Source: Struthidea cinerea (taxonomy: Eukaryota > Chordata > Aves > Passeriformes > Corcoracidae). From it: DNA of 64,000 nucleotides. The stretch's first letter is position 1. Every line of letters starts with the position of its first letter. The notes beneath the pieces were generated by a model. That model made no database searches, was not told the DNA's origin, and was given only the letters and a program-made list of their open reading frames with translations. Position numbers and translations under genes: made by a program. Shown one piece after another: positions 11,801 to 26,449 of this stretch. The stretch lies in contig VZTI01001175.1 of the NCBI GenBank assembly GCA_013397865.1, positions 889,171 to 953,170 of the forward strand, written 5' to 3'.

Positions 11801-14140
11801 TTTAGACTAATGACTGTGACAGCATAGTTTGCTGTTGGCTAAAGGTTTCAAATTCTGTTTTATCTGACAGTTGTAAAGGCTTGTTTGTACCACACTCACA
11901 CGCAGTGAGGGGTATGACACTGGCTATATATAGTGTGCCCCACCACGAGTCACTTTGGGCAGAAAGAAACCCCACAAATACATGTAACGTATTAGTGGCT
12001 TAAGCCATTCTCTCCTGCATCTGAAATGACCTCTGTTGCCAGTTCAGCTGGCACACTTTTCACGTGAAGTTCCCAACCTTGGAAAAGGATAGGCAAAACA
12101 TAGGTGAAGCATTTGACCAGTCATATTGTATGATCCTGATGAGGGAACCAGTCTGTGCAGTCAGCTCCAAAATGTCATTCCTTCCTGTGGATGCTGTGAC
12201 ATTAATTACATCTGACAAGAAGAGTAGGTGGGCCACCATATTAAATACAAAACAGACTCACAATAGCAATAAAAAGTGAGACAGAAGCAGGAAGGATAAG
12301 TGATACACTGAAAAGACAAACTGACAGCTGACTACCTATGTGGGATTCTAATTGAAGTTGTACCCAATCTATGCCTCCTTGAAGCAAGAATTAGAAGCAA
12401 GAATTAAAAGCCCTCAGTACCTTGCAGGATCTGTAAAACTTGATCTATTTTTTTTTTTGGGCACAGATCTTAGCTCTTCACAATAAACCCATCAGTAAAC
12501 TGGAAAAAAAGATCTACAACATGGTCCTGATTCTAAATGTGTACTAAAAATGGAATGCAAATAGTATGTAAGGCCAGCTAGAGCTCATATAGCACTAATT
12601 AAATGCATGATGGTCCCGACTATTATATCTAGAAGCCTGTTTACTGCTGCTTGTCACAGCCCAGCAGCAGCACAGCAGCAACCCTGGTTTCAGAATAGAT
12701 TAAAACCTTTCATTTCCTGGCCTTGGGCACTGACAGCAAGAGAAAAGAGAAGGTCGTTTACTCATGATACCACCACTTGTTTTGGAGTAGCTATGCTGGA
12801 CTGACTCTTTGTGATCTCTAGACACCATGAATGTTGTAGTGGATGAGAATATTAGGAGAGCACAGTGTGCATGTATAGAAAGATGATGGGAGTATTAGAA
12901 ACATTTACTTCACAAAGCCATCAGGCATACAAGCCAACACACTGAAACAGTTTTTAAGTTCTTGGCATCTCCCCCAGGCTAATTGTTTCATTTCTGGGAC
13001 AAAAAGAAATAACTGATATTTGAAATCTTATCAGAAAATTATGAAGAAAAATCACGTCCCTTAGTCTGCAACTTAAAAAAATGGTACTGTAGGAATCTAA
13101 TGCTTTATTACTATCTACCTGAATATTATGTTTATGTAAAACTGATATAATTTACAGGTGCCACAAACTAAGAAAACAAATCATATCTGTGATTTTCTTG
13201 CAAATTCCTGTAAATGTAAAGAATTGGAGAGAAAACATTATTCTGATATTCTTTTCAACTTGTTTGCTCTGTGAAAAGTAGGCTCCAGTAAATTCTGGTG
13301 TTTTGCTCAAATACTCTCTGGAGCCAGCTCTGCCCTGTAGGATTAGTTTCAGTTTGGAGATGGGAGGGAAAATCTTAACCAGGACTATGTATGTACACTA
13401 CAGTCACCCATGAGCATGCAGTAGCAGTGCCACAGCATTTGTTGTGCCACATCCCCTTTTATATCTTTACCAAATAAACAGTACAGAGAAAAGCAGGTAA
13501 AAAAAAAAAGAGAAATGGTAACAAAACCACAGACTTGCAGGAGAACTCCCTGCAGCACCTACTTCAGTTTTAAACTCATTGCTTTAAACTGATTTGGTTT
13601 TCTGCCAGCTATATCTCACCAGGGTGCCTATTTTCAGCAATAGCATGAAAGCAAACACACACTTTTAAGTGAGATGCCAGAGATGGATTTAGTAAGGAGA
13701 AAAAAAAGGAAATTAAATTTTAAAACTCCTTGTTATATCCCCATCTTCACATGAAAGTACAATGCCAGAATAAACCTCTGGGTCAGACAAAAAATAAAGA
13801 TGAGACTACTGCACTTCACACTTGTAGAAGAACCCCTGTGGCATAAAGCTCTGCATGAGGAATGTGGCAGAAACACAGACTTTCACTGCAGATGCTAATA
13901 TGATCTGCTGCTTTAGGAAATCATTATTTCTCTACCACTTGGATCAGTTCTATGAAGATTAACTCATACCAGAATGGATATCACTGTACTGATATCTAAG
14001 ACCTTCATCTGACAATAAACCAAATTTATGTCTTTGACATACATACACTTTTGTAAACAGCACCTCCTCACCATTTCTCCCTAATACACAGAACAGTGCA
14101 AGATAGAATAATAAAACTTTATCTATGAGACAGATTTGTG

Positions 14141-14275
14141 TCCCTCACTGGAGATACTCAAAAACCATCTGAATGCAACCCTGTACAATATTCTTTAGAA
14201 TGACCCTGCTTGAGCAGGGAAGTTGGACCAGATGACCCACGGTAGTGCCTTCCAATCTTAGTGATTTCACTGTTA
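14141..14275 (+). mobile_element. CR1 LINE 3'-end fragment
   Basis: The sequence follows the 3' end of avian CR1: a 'tggagatactcaaaaacc'-type block, then 'accctgcttgagcaggga', 'gttggaccagatgac' and 'gccttccaatcttagtgatt'. It is short and diverged, a typical 5'-truncated copy with no coding capacity. Confidence 0.85.
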
Positions 14276-17200
14276 CACAAGCTTTTAGGAAAAGGCACTG
14301 TCTTATCCGGAACATTATGAAAATTCAGCTATTTGCTATCACTTTCATTAAATGCACGTCACACTCATTCACTAAGAGTATTTTCCAAAAAGCTTAGAAA
14401 GGCACTTTGATATGAATGCACTCCTAATGCAATTGAAAGCAGGGGAATCTACTCAAAGGGAAAAGATAAGGAAAAGCAGAAAATTACTTATTTATGCCAC
14501 TTTCAGAGTTTTAGATACTTTTTTTTACATCGGAGTCTACATAAAACATTGTTTTTCACCCTACAAAATTTTAAAAACAAACTATATTAATCTCCAAGTT
14601 TTTAGTTATTATCCACTCCAAAGCAGCCAGTGCTTTCTGATAAAGCATAATACACACAGAGAAAGACCTTGACACACTACATAAATAGACAAACCAGAGA
14701 AGTATTATCCTTCACAATGGCAGTGAATCTCAACTGCTGTTCTAGGAAAGTCTAAATCTTGGACTTGAAAGGAGCTGTTTTGTTCACTGAAACTGTTAAA
14801 TCCAATCATCTCTCTGTGACTGCATGATTCTCTGTGGCTGCAAGAGCTATTTCTAGTTTATTTAATGATATTTAATTAAGTCTCCATTAATGCTCATTCT
14901 AAAATAGTTTCATCATTACTGAGAATGACTGCTATTAACTGCAAAGAGGGTAGCCCTGGGCACTGAAAGATCAAAGAGTAATAAATCAGCTTATTGGTTG
15001 AGCAAGGCACTTCTAAATCTGTCTATAACTGTCTCTGAAAACTTTCTAAACTTGCTAATGGTGCAGTATTATAGTTCTGATTGCATTTATTTAATTATGC
15101 TAATTATTCACAGTTTTCTTGCCCTGGTTGTTACAAACCATGAGCTGATGGATGTTACAGCAGTCAGGGCATTCATGCACAGGCATCTATTTACTTCATT
15201 TCTAATGCATGCTAACATGATGATACATCTGTTCTTGTTACTTGACTATTTCAAAGGATACTGATTTTGACATCGATCCAATTATTTCATCTGGAGATTA
15301 TTTATTATACAATAATAATTCAAAACAGATCTGCCTAGCCTACAGACTCAGGCTGGGCTGTCTGCAATCTCTCAAGTGTGCCCAGTAAAACCAAAGAGGC
15401 TGCTCCAGGAGTAATATACTGTTACCTGTGAAAAAGAGAAGCAGACTCCAGCCTATTGTTACAAGATTATTGCAGAACCTATTGTACTGAGTGCCAGATG
15501 ATAAAAGGGCCAGCATTTGTAGCTAGGAATAATCTTGAAAATGAAGACAAGTAGCTTATGCCTAGCAAGATACAGTTACAAAAACAAGTGAGTCTGTGCA
15601 GATGAGTCAGAACTGTGATAGCAAAATTGTAGATAGAACAATGCAAATCATCAGGAGAAAGAAAAGAATATTACAGCAGCAGAGACTCAAGTCCCAGGAT
15701 GAAAGTTTAGCCGTGTGGCTGTCATTATCATAGAGATTTTACGAAGTAGAACTCTAAAGCCTGTAGAGACGGGCAAATAAAAACACAGGAAAGAGGACAG
15801 TCAAAAGTGAAGTTCAAGTCTGAGAAACAAACCTCAGAAATACTCTGAATTATTATGTTTTCCTCAGTGACTGGGAAAGACATAGGGGAGATAATGAGCT
15901 CTTTTTGGCTAGCTTGAACTTCAGCTAGTTGTGAGGCCTTAATGAAAAAAGGCAGAAACAAGTACAGTGATTCCAACTGAAATTATGTGGGAAAATTACA
16001 TTACTCAGAGATGTGTAAGAGAAGAGATTTACTTCAACAAATATGCTTTGATAATTACAAGCTGTTACTAATTTTACACTCATTTTACAAGGTCACTTCT
16101 ACCTACAGATACAACTGAACAACTAGAGCTACACACAGGATGCATTTCCTTTGAAACAGTGAGGAATCAGAAACATCAATGGGACATTCACCTTTACAGA
16201 GATCTCCAGAAGAAATCTGCAGTCACCTACTAGAGTGGGGTCCTTGGATTCATTCTGAATCTTCAAGTTTGTTCTTCCTTCTCTTTTTCAGATATATGTT
16301 TAGAGTTGTCTTTTCTGCAATGCTTATTGTCTTGTGGTGCAGACTTTATTTACACTCCACATTAATCCTTTATCACGTACAGGCCTCACATAGGATACAA
16401 AGGGACGCCAGTTCCACATTCCTGGACCTCTCATATCAGTGTTTTTAATTATAATAATTTTGCAAGAAAATATACACCTAAACCACAAGTACTGTGCCTA
16501 CAGCAATAATTTTTCTGAGCATGTGTGTTTGCCTTGAATGCACTGCAATGATGGGAAAAAACACGTCTGATCAGAATTCAGTACGTGGTGTATGTTTCAG
16601 AACACAGGTCATGGAGATTGGTTTCATCAGAGATGAAAACAAAATATATCCACTCTAAAAAGGAAAGATTATAGCTGTTCCTGCGAGGAGTTTGGCATGA
16701 TAAAAAAAGAAATTGTTGTCTTGATTGGATTGCATTAAGGCAGAACCCCCTAGCAAACACTGGGATTTCTCAGCTTTTGTAAGTAATTACCTGAAAGAGT
16801 AGAAGGGGGATGAAGGAAACTCTGGAAAAGGGGTAAACATGTTCTCCAGCACCATGTATGCAGCACCATCAGTTCATGGAGAGCAAGAAGCAGCAATATC
16901 CTGGGTAGCAGAGAGCATCACCTCTGCCTTTCCCTCCAACATTCCTCTCCACCACAAAATGTGGTGAAGTTCTGGTTCCTTGGAGCCCAGTATCTGCCCA
17001 TACTGTCCAGTTTGTCTCCTCTTGCCTCAGCAAGAAGGTTTACATGGCTCGCACTAGCTGGATTTCACCACAGAGAAGCAGGTAAAGAAAGAAGCAGTAG
17101 ACAGGCGTGTTTCCTGTCTTCTTGCACAATGTAACAGTCTGAGAAAGTTCAGATCAGCCTGACAGGATGGTCATTTCCACACTAACTCGTTGTGTATCTC

Positions 17201-20200
17201 AGATTTCCCTGATTGTTTTCCCCTTTGCTTATGGACTTCCTCCCAGATCTGTTTTACCAATTGAAACAGTCCAATTAGGTTTCCAGCAGTTTGCTGAAAA
17301 GTCAATCAATGAAGAGTCTGGAAGGACTTGAGACTCTGTTTTCCAGTAGATTAAATTCCTTCAAGGGCAAAGCCTTCCTTTGCTGCCTCACACCTCCCTC
17401 TTGAAAACATTGAAACATTTGGGGAACTGTCACGTTAGATTTTGTTACCATACTCTAATGCGAGGAGACCGGAAAGTGACCCAATTCATACAAAAAGAAA
17501 AAAAATCAACAGACCAGCAATAACAAAAAGAATTTGTGCAGACAGCAATGCAGAGATGGCAAAGCAAAGGGGATTGTGTTTACTTAGCAAGCTGATATTT
17601 TCTTGAAGGAGCTAGACAATGTAATTCCTCACAGGCAAGCTCACTCTGTTAAAAACTGAGTTTTGTCCACTTGCATTTGGCAGAAATCTAGCTCTCAAAT
17701 TCAAGATGATCATTACTCAAGGCAATCAAAAACCCTTTTGCTTTTACTCAGTCTCTCTAAGGTAAAACCGTCCACTGAGACCCATGACGTACAGTCTGCA
17801 TGTCTTTAAATCAGCACCCTATCAGCAGTTACTATAACATATTTCTATTACCACACGTAATAAACCCAAGAACTTCCCATCTCTGGAAAAGAGGCCGTTC
17901 ATGCTGTGATCTGCACAGACGAAGAGGTGAATACACAATGCAAAATAACTGGCCACAGCTGCCATCGCACTGGGGATAAACAGCCAGCCAGGTTTACCAC
18001 TCTTCCACACACAGGCTCAGGAGGATGAGTAGATTCTAGCTATGCAGGTCTTAGGGCTCCAAAGGATGTCAGATTCCAGCTCACATTACTGAGTGTCCAT
18101 TAGCTTTTGTGCATTCCTCTCCCAGAACAGGCCTTTTCCTGGGCCTTGCTGGGTTTCTCAGAAGACAAAACCTGGCACAGGAAGCAGCATATGGAAACAA
18201 GAGACGGCTGGTCCTTCATACTTGCACTAGAAATCTGTAATTTGTTTTTTCTTCACATTGTAAATTACTCCAATTCTAAACACGTGCTGGAAAAGCTGCT
18301 TTTCAAAATCTAAAACTGCTGCAAAGGATCATGTGCCAATATTTAGACCACCGGCTGTGAAGCTGAATTTCCCATTTTCTCTTCTGATGTTTGATAGAGC
18401 ACCTTTTATATCAAAAAGTGACTCTTCTCAGAGAGGGCCCCATAGCCCACACATATTTTATCAAAATGTATGGAGACTCTACTAGGAGCAATCCCATCTC
18501 AGGAACTGACAAATCTGACCTAGGCAAAACATCAGTCTAAAATATCTCCTTAAAATTGATTCTTCATGATTTGGGCAACAATCTTCACTGAGACAATCTT
18601 CACTGAGGAGATGGGAGAAGGCTTTTATTACCTTTGTCTCCTGTTATTAAGACTGAGAACCAGCAAAATACTTAAGCATCATGATTTCAAATACTTGTAT
18701 TTCAATGCTAAAACACTTAGTGTATGCTTAAATACCGTGCTGGATCAGGACTTGAGCACACTTCTGTGTACCCAGTTTAGCAGTGCAAAAGAGCCAGACA
18801 AACTCCTCCACTTTCTGGCGCTCTCATAAAATCCCCATTTATAATGTCAGTCCAGACAGGACTACTGCTGTCCCTTCTCTTATCCAATACTGATCTACTG
18901 GGCCAAAAGTAGTTCTCTGCTTTCTAAGACTGTGTTTGTGTTGTCTGTTTGCACTAGACTAGTGAATGCTGTGCTGGCCAACACTCACATATTTTTACTA
19001 CCACCTTGCTTGGTGTTCAAACCCCTATGATAGAGCTTTTGCTGTTAAACTGCCAGTTGGGGACTTGTACCACTCCCATACACTCCATCTGTGATCACTG
19101 CATGTCACAGGAATATCCAGTGGTGGCACTCAAATCGAAAATATCCCCGTTATTTTCATGATGACTGTAGCACTTCAAACAATAGCCTGCTAAATCTCTA
19201 CCATTAAACAACATACTAACTAAGACTAATAAATGAGAGCTAGTGACTGCCCTTCATGGAATCTGGTGCTGCCTTGCAAGGGCGTAAAAGATCACTCCCT
19301 TCCTGACCTCGGAAGTTTAGGGGTCAGTGAGTAATTGTTTTCATGCAGGATCAGCTCTGGCCTAGGTGTCATTACAGAGATGTGCATGGCTTCCCTCCAT
19401 TAGGCAGCATCAAGAGCTGTAGCTAAGTGGGTCACAGATGCAAATAGAGCTCAGTGCAGCTGCTTAAACTCATTGTTCTCTTTCAGCTGAGCGCAGAAAG
19501 CACTGACTCCTGTGTACTGCAAAAGCCACTTCACTAGCACTTGTCAAACATCATACGATGAACACATTTAGGGTTCCTCACCCTTAGTACCTCTGAATCT
19601 ACCCTCAAGGGCCAAGACACCACAGGGAAAATTGCACTCTCAGTATTTCCAATGCATCAATCTCTGCAAGCAAACCTTCCCTCAGGAGTTTCCCAATACG
19701 GTTTTTGAGAATTTGCACTTCAGTTTGGAAGGGACAGTTGCATTTTAGACAGCATTTCAAAACCACCAAACCTGAAAAATCAAAAAGGACAGCGTTCCAG
19801 GTGTCATTTCATAAATTAACTCTGATGTCAAAAGTGTCAAAGGAAAGGTTTTCTTGCCACAGAAAACACAAAGAACTGAAGATTTCCTGGTATCACAGCA
19901 TCCACATTCCAGTACAGTGTTAAGTGATCTCAGCAACCATCCTCCAGTCACAGCAATTGATCTGAAGTTCACTGAAATCAGGAGTTGTTTTTCCTCTCTC
20001 TCTCTTTTTTTTTGGTTCTATCTGACTTAGAAAGCTTGAAACCCAGAAGACAATTACCTTACATACAAAATCTCTTATTTCCTCATGCCATGCTTCTGCT
20101 AATGTCAGTAACACGTCACTAAACATAGGTGGACCAAAGCAGTCAAACAATCACCTCATCACACATCTGAATTTTTTTTCATTATATGAAACACCCATCA

Positions 20201-23200
20201 CTGATACAATGTCAAATGTGAATGAAGTACTTATGATGGGAACTCACAAAAGTGTCCAGCATTTTATATGAGGTATTTATGGAACCAATTCAGTAGAGAC
20301 TTGAACATGTGTTCAGGACCTAGTAAAATCTATGAGACATGAACACATGGTCTTGCTGTGCAGAAATAGGATGTTCAATCACCACTGTAAAATAGGCTTT
20401 CACAGCCAGCGACACAGTGATTTAACCAACTTGTATGGTTTGAGTCAAGCATCCCATCCAGAGGTAGCTGAACATAATGTTTTATGATGTGCCATACTTA
20501 GTCCTCCTCCCTCTGACTTCCATGGGAGCCAGAGCTTGCAGAGCACTGGCATTTATCCTCCAGCACAACTCCTCTGTGTAAGGTTAATACCGTCAATTTG
20601 ATTCACAGGGGTTTGTGAGCCAGACAGGCAAACTGAAGAAGAAGAAAAAGCCTCTCTCATAAGGAGACAAGAACACGAAAGAGGTTGCCCAGCAAAGTCA
20701 TCAAAGCAAACAGCATGAATGAGACAGTGTTGATGAAGACAGAAGTGGCATTGAAGGCTGCAATAACAAAGCAGGGCAGTGACATGAAGATAAGTGGCAA
20801 AGTAATTGTCTGCTTGAGCCAAGTGTATCCATACAGTCTGTCTGCCAGCAACCCATGCAAATGGACACCAAGCATTGAATATCTAAGTACCTATTTATGT
20901 AAATATACTCCAAATGGTGACACAAAAATACATAGGAACAAATATTTAGTAAACACATCTAGAAGTTTTTGAGAGTATCTGAGCTAATTATTATGAACAT
21001 TCTTCGCATCTACTGCCAATGAACAAAGGGTTTTCTTCCTGGGTTTTCTTACTAATTATTCCAAGAAGCCAGAGTTGTGTCCTCTACATTTGATCCTCTA
21101 AAAGTTTTTCATATAAAAAAGAGTCTTGATGTTACAAAGGTGCCATATTGCCAGGCCAGTTTTAGCAGCTAAGTGGATTATCAATTTATAAAGAGAGTCC
21201 CTAAGATGAACAAAGTTAATAATATTTTACAATAGAGCAAATAACATATCCAGAGACTGGATCTACAGTGCCTTCAGTGCATCCTTAGTGAATTGTAAAT
21301 AGCTTGGTCAGGCAGAGAATGTCCCATAGCAGGTGAAGGAAAACCCCTTCCCTCCTCTCTGTCTCCTGGTTCAGCAACCTATTCAAGCCTTTGTCTGTGT
21401 GGATCAGAAAAAGAAAAAAAAGGTGCTTTCTCTTGTCTTCTTTACTACCACTCATCATAACCTCACATGCCCCAGATGCAAGTAGAGCCAGTATTCTGGG
21501 TAAAGTGCAGGGGATCCCTGATGCCTTCCTCCTCCTGCTTTGTGAGAACAGCATCTCACTCTGCACAGGCAGTGACTGCAGACATTCACTGGCACTCAAG
21601 GATTGAACAGCACTTGGCTGAGGGTTGGCACAGAAGAGCCTTCCATTACACATTATGTATGGATACCAAAATAAAAAGAACACAATCAGGTTTAGAAGAG
21701 TGCCTTAGATTGGGTGATCAATACTTAGTTGCTCACAACTAAACAGCCAATTATTAATTGACAGCCAAAAGTGTTTTCCTAGAGCTCAGGTAGTTCAGTT
21801 TTGGTGCATAAGGTCATCAGGTCATCCCCAGCTGTCACATATATCTGAAGCCACCATAGCAAGGGACATACATTAATTTTGGTAAAACATGTGAAATTCA
21901 TCATCCTGGAGAGAAAAGTTTTACTGCTAGACTTGATATATGGGTTGAAACTTGTGCTTTCTTTAAGTCAGTCCCAACTACATGCATGATGTTTTAAAGG
22001 GCCTTATTTCAATCCTGACAAATGAGCACCAGATGTTTATTTTATCGTAGTTGCATTTTATATGGTCATTCAAAATTTTAGGCTCATGTTAAGGTCTGAG
22101 AAACTCTCTCTGATCCACCTCTTGCTCCTTAAAAAAAAGAAAGCTGTGAGAGAGAATAAAATAAAGAATAAAATATTACAGTTCTGATTAAGTAAATAAA
22201 TGAAGGAAGAACTGAAGTCTTTTCACAGAGAGAAAGAGAAGATAGGTAGAAAATAATGTCTGGGTATCATCAAGACCAATTGTTAGAAAATCTCTCATGA
22301 AGAACAATGACTTATGCTCTTTTTTTGCTTATTTTATTATTCCTTTCAAAACAACTGTGCTCTGAAAGGTTCTCTTGACCTATACATGCCATAAGCAGGA
22401 GGTTAAAAGGTCTGCAATTACATCTAACCATTCTGGCTTCTCTGCAGGTGACACTGGGGATGAGGTTCCTTCCATGGGGAAGTAAGTCTAGCTTTTAGGA
22501 TTTATTTGTTTAATTAACTGTTTCATTCTCTTCTTTTCTTCCTAGAAGCAGCTGCATATTCACTCCAATCTCACTGCCCACCCTATCCAATCTAAAGGAA
22601 CCTGATCCATTCTGAAGGAAAGTACTCTCCAGGCCAAGCTTTCCCCTGACTAGAACCCCACCAGGACACCTTGGGCTGGAAGTGCATAGGGCCAGCAAGA
22701 GAAAGATTTGCTCCTGCAAGTGCTAAGTATTATTTTCATTCCTGTTAGGCCAAGTCTCTGGCAGTTTTGATTTTCCTTTCCATTTTTGTCTGTCCCAAGT
22801 ACTTTTCCTTGCTTGTTGAACGAATACGTTGAAACACTTCCTTTCTTATTAGCAAAACAATTTAGTATTTAAATGCAAACTTAAAGCAACGTCAGTGTAT
22901 AGGTACACACTGAGCTAGAGCACATACCAAGAGGCTGAGAAACGGGTTCCACTCCTCAATCTACCACTGACTAAATTCATCACCTTGCTTCAGATTTCAC
23001 CCATCTGTGAAATGGGATAATGATCCTTTCTTAACTCATAGGGCAAGAATGTCATTAATATTTGGACTTGGCTTCAGATTCTTGAAGAAGAGATTTTCCA
23101 TTATATCATTTCCCTGTTTTGGCCAGCCCTTGGACTACAGATGTGACTGTAGTTCCAATTCTGTATCCCGTAAAGTGTGATGCCTGGGTTTGGTGCCATC

Positions 23201-25792
23201 ACTTGCAACATGCAGTGCCTTTACAATGGATGTTTTTGGAAATAAGACAGAAACTTTTTTAAAGCAAAACTTTGATTTGAAACTCTTCAAACTTCAGGAA
23301 GGTTTATACTCGACTCCAGATCCCAATTCAGCTGCTTGGAACCATCAGAGAGAAACCTATCTGGTAAAAAGCATATGACGTTGCAAGAAAAGGGAAGAAA
23401 GGGCACAGTAGCTGACAAAAAGATATAACAAAGAAATAAGTGAGCTGAGGAAAACCAACAAAAGCTGAAAGTTCATCAAATCTGCATGCAAGGAACTGGA
23501 GTTATTTCAAAAGTGGAACTGAAGACTGTATTAGGATTTGATTTTCTGTGGCTCTTGTCTTTTGCCTCAACTGCCCCAATGCTAATGCACTACAATGCTG
23601 ACACATGCTATACAAAAAAGGTGTAGGTACTCTGAGCGACTTGATGGAGTAGACAGAGATCTGAAATGAATGAGCAAACACTGCAAACGCCATTCCAATT
23701 CACTCCCAGGAACAGTCCCTTAATGATTTCCTAGAGACACAGTACGCAACATAAGCAGAGGATTCTTTGCTCCTGCCACAACTGTTCAGAGTCCCCAGAC
23801 ACAGAGGACGTGAAATGATCAATTTTTCATTATGAACGCCAACCTCCTGGAAAGAGGACAGAGATGCTCTTGCTGCTGCTGCCCCACAATGGGCAGATGG
23901 TATATACATACATACATACATATATATATATACACACATATATGTAAATCTGCACACAGGCTCTGTGCTCTGTCACAAGTCACCCTTTGTTTCTGCAGCA
24001 CCTGTGGATGGCTGATCCTACCCTGAATCCTAAGATGGAAAAACAAACCCGAAATTGATGGATCAGTCCTGAAAGGAGCCTGGAATTCAATCCAGCTCTC
24101 TGCAGGTACAGTTGTATTACACAGTCCCTTTTCTGAACTGTCATGGCCTGACATTAGTAACTACAAAAATACATATTCCGGTACTACCCCCTTTGGCAAA
24201 CACCACCACGTAACTTAAGTACCATTCTCATCTTACTCAAATCCACTAGCAAAAGAATTATACAGTGTGGAGAAGGGAGAGAAGTTGACATGTCTGGCAT
24301 TTGAGTGCTGCAGTGTTCATGTACCTGCAGAGCTGGAGCTCCCAGTTAATTATCTAGCCTTCCTGTTATATGGAAGTTCATGCGTCTTCAAGACCTTAAC
24401 GAATCAAGGCTTACTGGGCATTCGTCTTGTGTGCGAGGCTGGTGTTGAACTGTGAATGCTGATCCGAACTGGGATTGTAGTAACAGCCCACAACAGCACT
24501 CAGCCTGTGTCTTTAAATTGTCTTTCTCTCAGTGTGTTCTCTGCAACTGAACTCTGGGCTGGCAAGTGCCTTTTGCAATGTTTATGTGGCATCCAAAGTC
24601 TTGACCTAATTCACTTCTATGTGTAAGCACAATATGAGGGTGATCATAATGGTTTTAATACGTCAGGTTTCTTCCCCGTAACATTGTTTTAAAAACTGTC
24701 ATTTGAACCCAGAGACACTCCTACAGCATTGCTGTCATTAGGGCTGAAATATCCATACAGACACAGTGCTCCAGAACAAGGACAGACATACCAAAACCTG
24801 CTCTCAGTTACTATTCCACACAGGCAATTTATCTGTAAATCAAACATGTGGCACACTTTGCTTCAGATTAAACTCTTGATGCACCAAAGCAGCATCTAAT
24901 CAGCTTTCACTCTAACAAATACAGATTTGTGTCATAAGTGATGCAGGAAATAACCCACAATCTCACTCTGCACCCTCACAAGAGAACAGTAACAATCTTT
25001 TGCCATGAAAGCCTAAGGTGTTCAGTGTACAGAGTAAATACCAGTGCACAGAGAGAACTTCGCATGATATGAAACCTCTGGAGGGATTAGATACACTTCG
25101 TCTGTCAAAGATTATGTTGCAATACTGCAGCACTCTATAAAGAACTGCAAAACCAAGCTTGATTATTTGAACATAAGGTGAAAGTATTACATTTTAAGTG
25201 CAAATTTAAATGGAAGAATTCTTAGAAGAATCCTGGCAAGAAACAGAAATAGAATAACTTCATTTACCTGTGGAAAATGTTTACCGTTGTGTCATTAGTA
25301 ACGAGAAAATAAGGATTTCTGAAATTCAAGACATTAAAGCCATATGCCTTAAAATCTTCTCAAAGCTCAACCTAATCAGAGAACTAAGGATTCTGTAATT
25401 ATATGTAAAAGTCTGTAATTATGTGTAAGAGTTTTACCCAGATTTTCATTCTTGACTGCAGAACTGTGTTAAGACACATTCAGAATTCCTGTTTTGGTTG
25501 TTACTCTGCTTACTCAGACAAGTTCTATTGATCTCAAAGAGCTTTGTGTACACATAAAAACTGATTAAGAGCTGTGAAAGACCACTGATCCTTTGTCTTT
25601 AATTTTAAGCCTCAGGGAATCTGATTTATTCTCCTGAACTTTAATTCTGACATTTTTTCCACTTCTAACTCAAGCAGAGGCAGCAACTTGAAAAAATTCA
25701 ACTTGAAAAAATTCAAGACTTTCCAAAACAAAAGTCATACCTTTTTTTTCCTGGTCTGACACAGATGATTAGTAGGGAAACTTCCTTTCTGG
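14276..25792. other. Intergenic, no gene seen
   Basis: AT-rich DNA between CRABP1 and WDR61 with scattered open frames of under 135 codons in all frames and no recognisable protein family. It contains a CATA/TA microsatellite at about 23900-23944 and a short direct duplication at 25687-25716. Confidence 0.6.
23900..23944. repeat. (CATA)n/(TA)n microsatellite
   Basis: Four to five CATA units pass into TA repeats and then a CACATA segment. It encodes nothing recognisable. Tyr/Ile/Val-rich open frames here are translations of the repeat. Confidence 0.9.
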
Positions 25793-26190
25793 AGCACAAG
25801 GAGTGGCTGAGGGACCTGTGGGGGCTCGGCCTGGAGGAGGCTCAGGGGGGACCTTCTCACTCTCTCTAACTCCCTGACAGGAGGGTGTAGCCAGGTGGGG
25901 ACCAGGCTCTTCTCCCAGGAAACAAGTCACAGGACCAGAGGAAACAGCCTCAAGTTGCATCAAGGGAGGCTCAGGCTGGACATCAGGAAGAAATTCTTCA
26001 CAGAAAGGGTGGTCAGGCATTGAAATGAGCTGCCCAGGGAGGTCATGGCGTTACCATCCCTGAAGTGTTCAAGAAATGATTGGATGTGGCACTTCGTGCT
26101 CTGGCTTAGTTGACAAGGCGGTCAACTAAGGTTGGACTTTATGATCTTGGAGGTCCTTTCCAACCTTAATGATTCTGTCATTCTGTGAAG
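25793..26190 (+). mobile_element. CR1 LINE 3'-end fragment
   Basis: A CR1 3' untranslated region ending in the classic block 'ttggactttatgatcttgg' then 'aggtcctttccaacctta', followed by the short 'atgattctgtcattctgtga' tail repeats. The upstream part ('ctggacatcaggaagaaatt', 'ggtcaggcattgaaatgagc') also matches the CR1 3' region. It is 5'-truncated and non-coding, inserted about 0.8 kb upstream of the WDR61 start codon. Confidence 0.93.
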
Positions 26191-26449
26191 TTAAAGCCTT
26201 CTGGGCCCTGATGAGAGCCATGGGCAGTGCTGCAGCCCCAGGAGCGTGGGGTCGGTCCGTGCTGTCCTCAGCCTGCCCGTTGCCTCCTCCACACCTCAGA
26301 CAACAGGCAGCCACTCAGCCTTCCGTCAGGAGCTTCCTACATGGCTGGGCCGGCGGACTTGAACGCACCCCTCAGTCCTTGGTGTGTCCCACAGCTTACA
26401 CCATCACTGCCATCGCAGCACCGCAGGGCATCACTGGCACTGGTATCCC

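Larger units (their letters stand above)
2134..14140. other. Intergenic, no gene seen
   Basis: About 12 kb of mostly AT-rich sequence upstream of CRABP1. No open frame exceeds about 100 codons, none resembles a known protein, and no exon with convincing splice sites was recognised. It contains a 14-bp perfect inverted repeat (4307-4365) and an A-run at 5821-5838. Distal CRABP1 regulatory elements could lie here, but nothing in the sequence alone proves one. Confidence 0.6.

Noticed and set aside
21285..21683. 132-codon minus-strand open frame
   Set aside because: No domain, no splice support, unusual composition and overlapping open frames on the other strand. It looks like chance.
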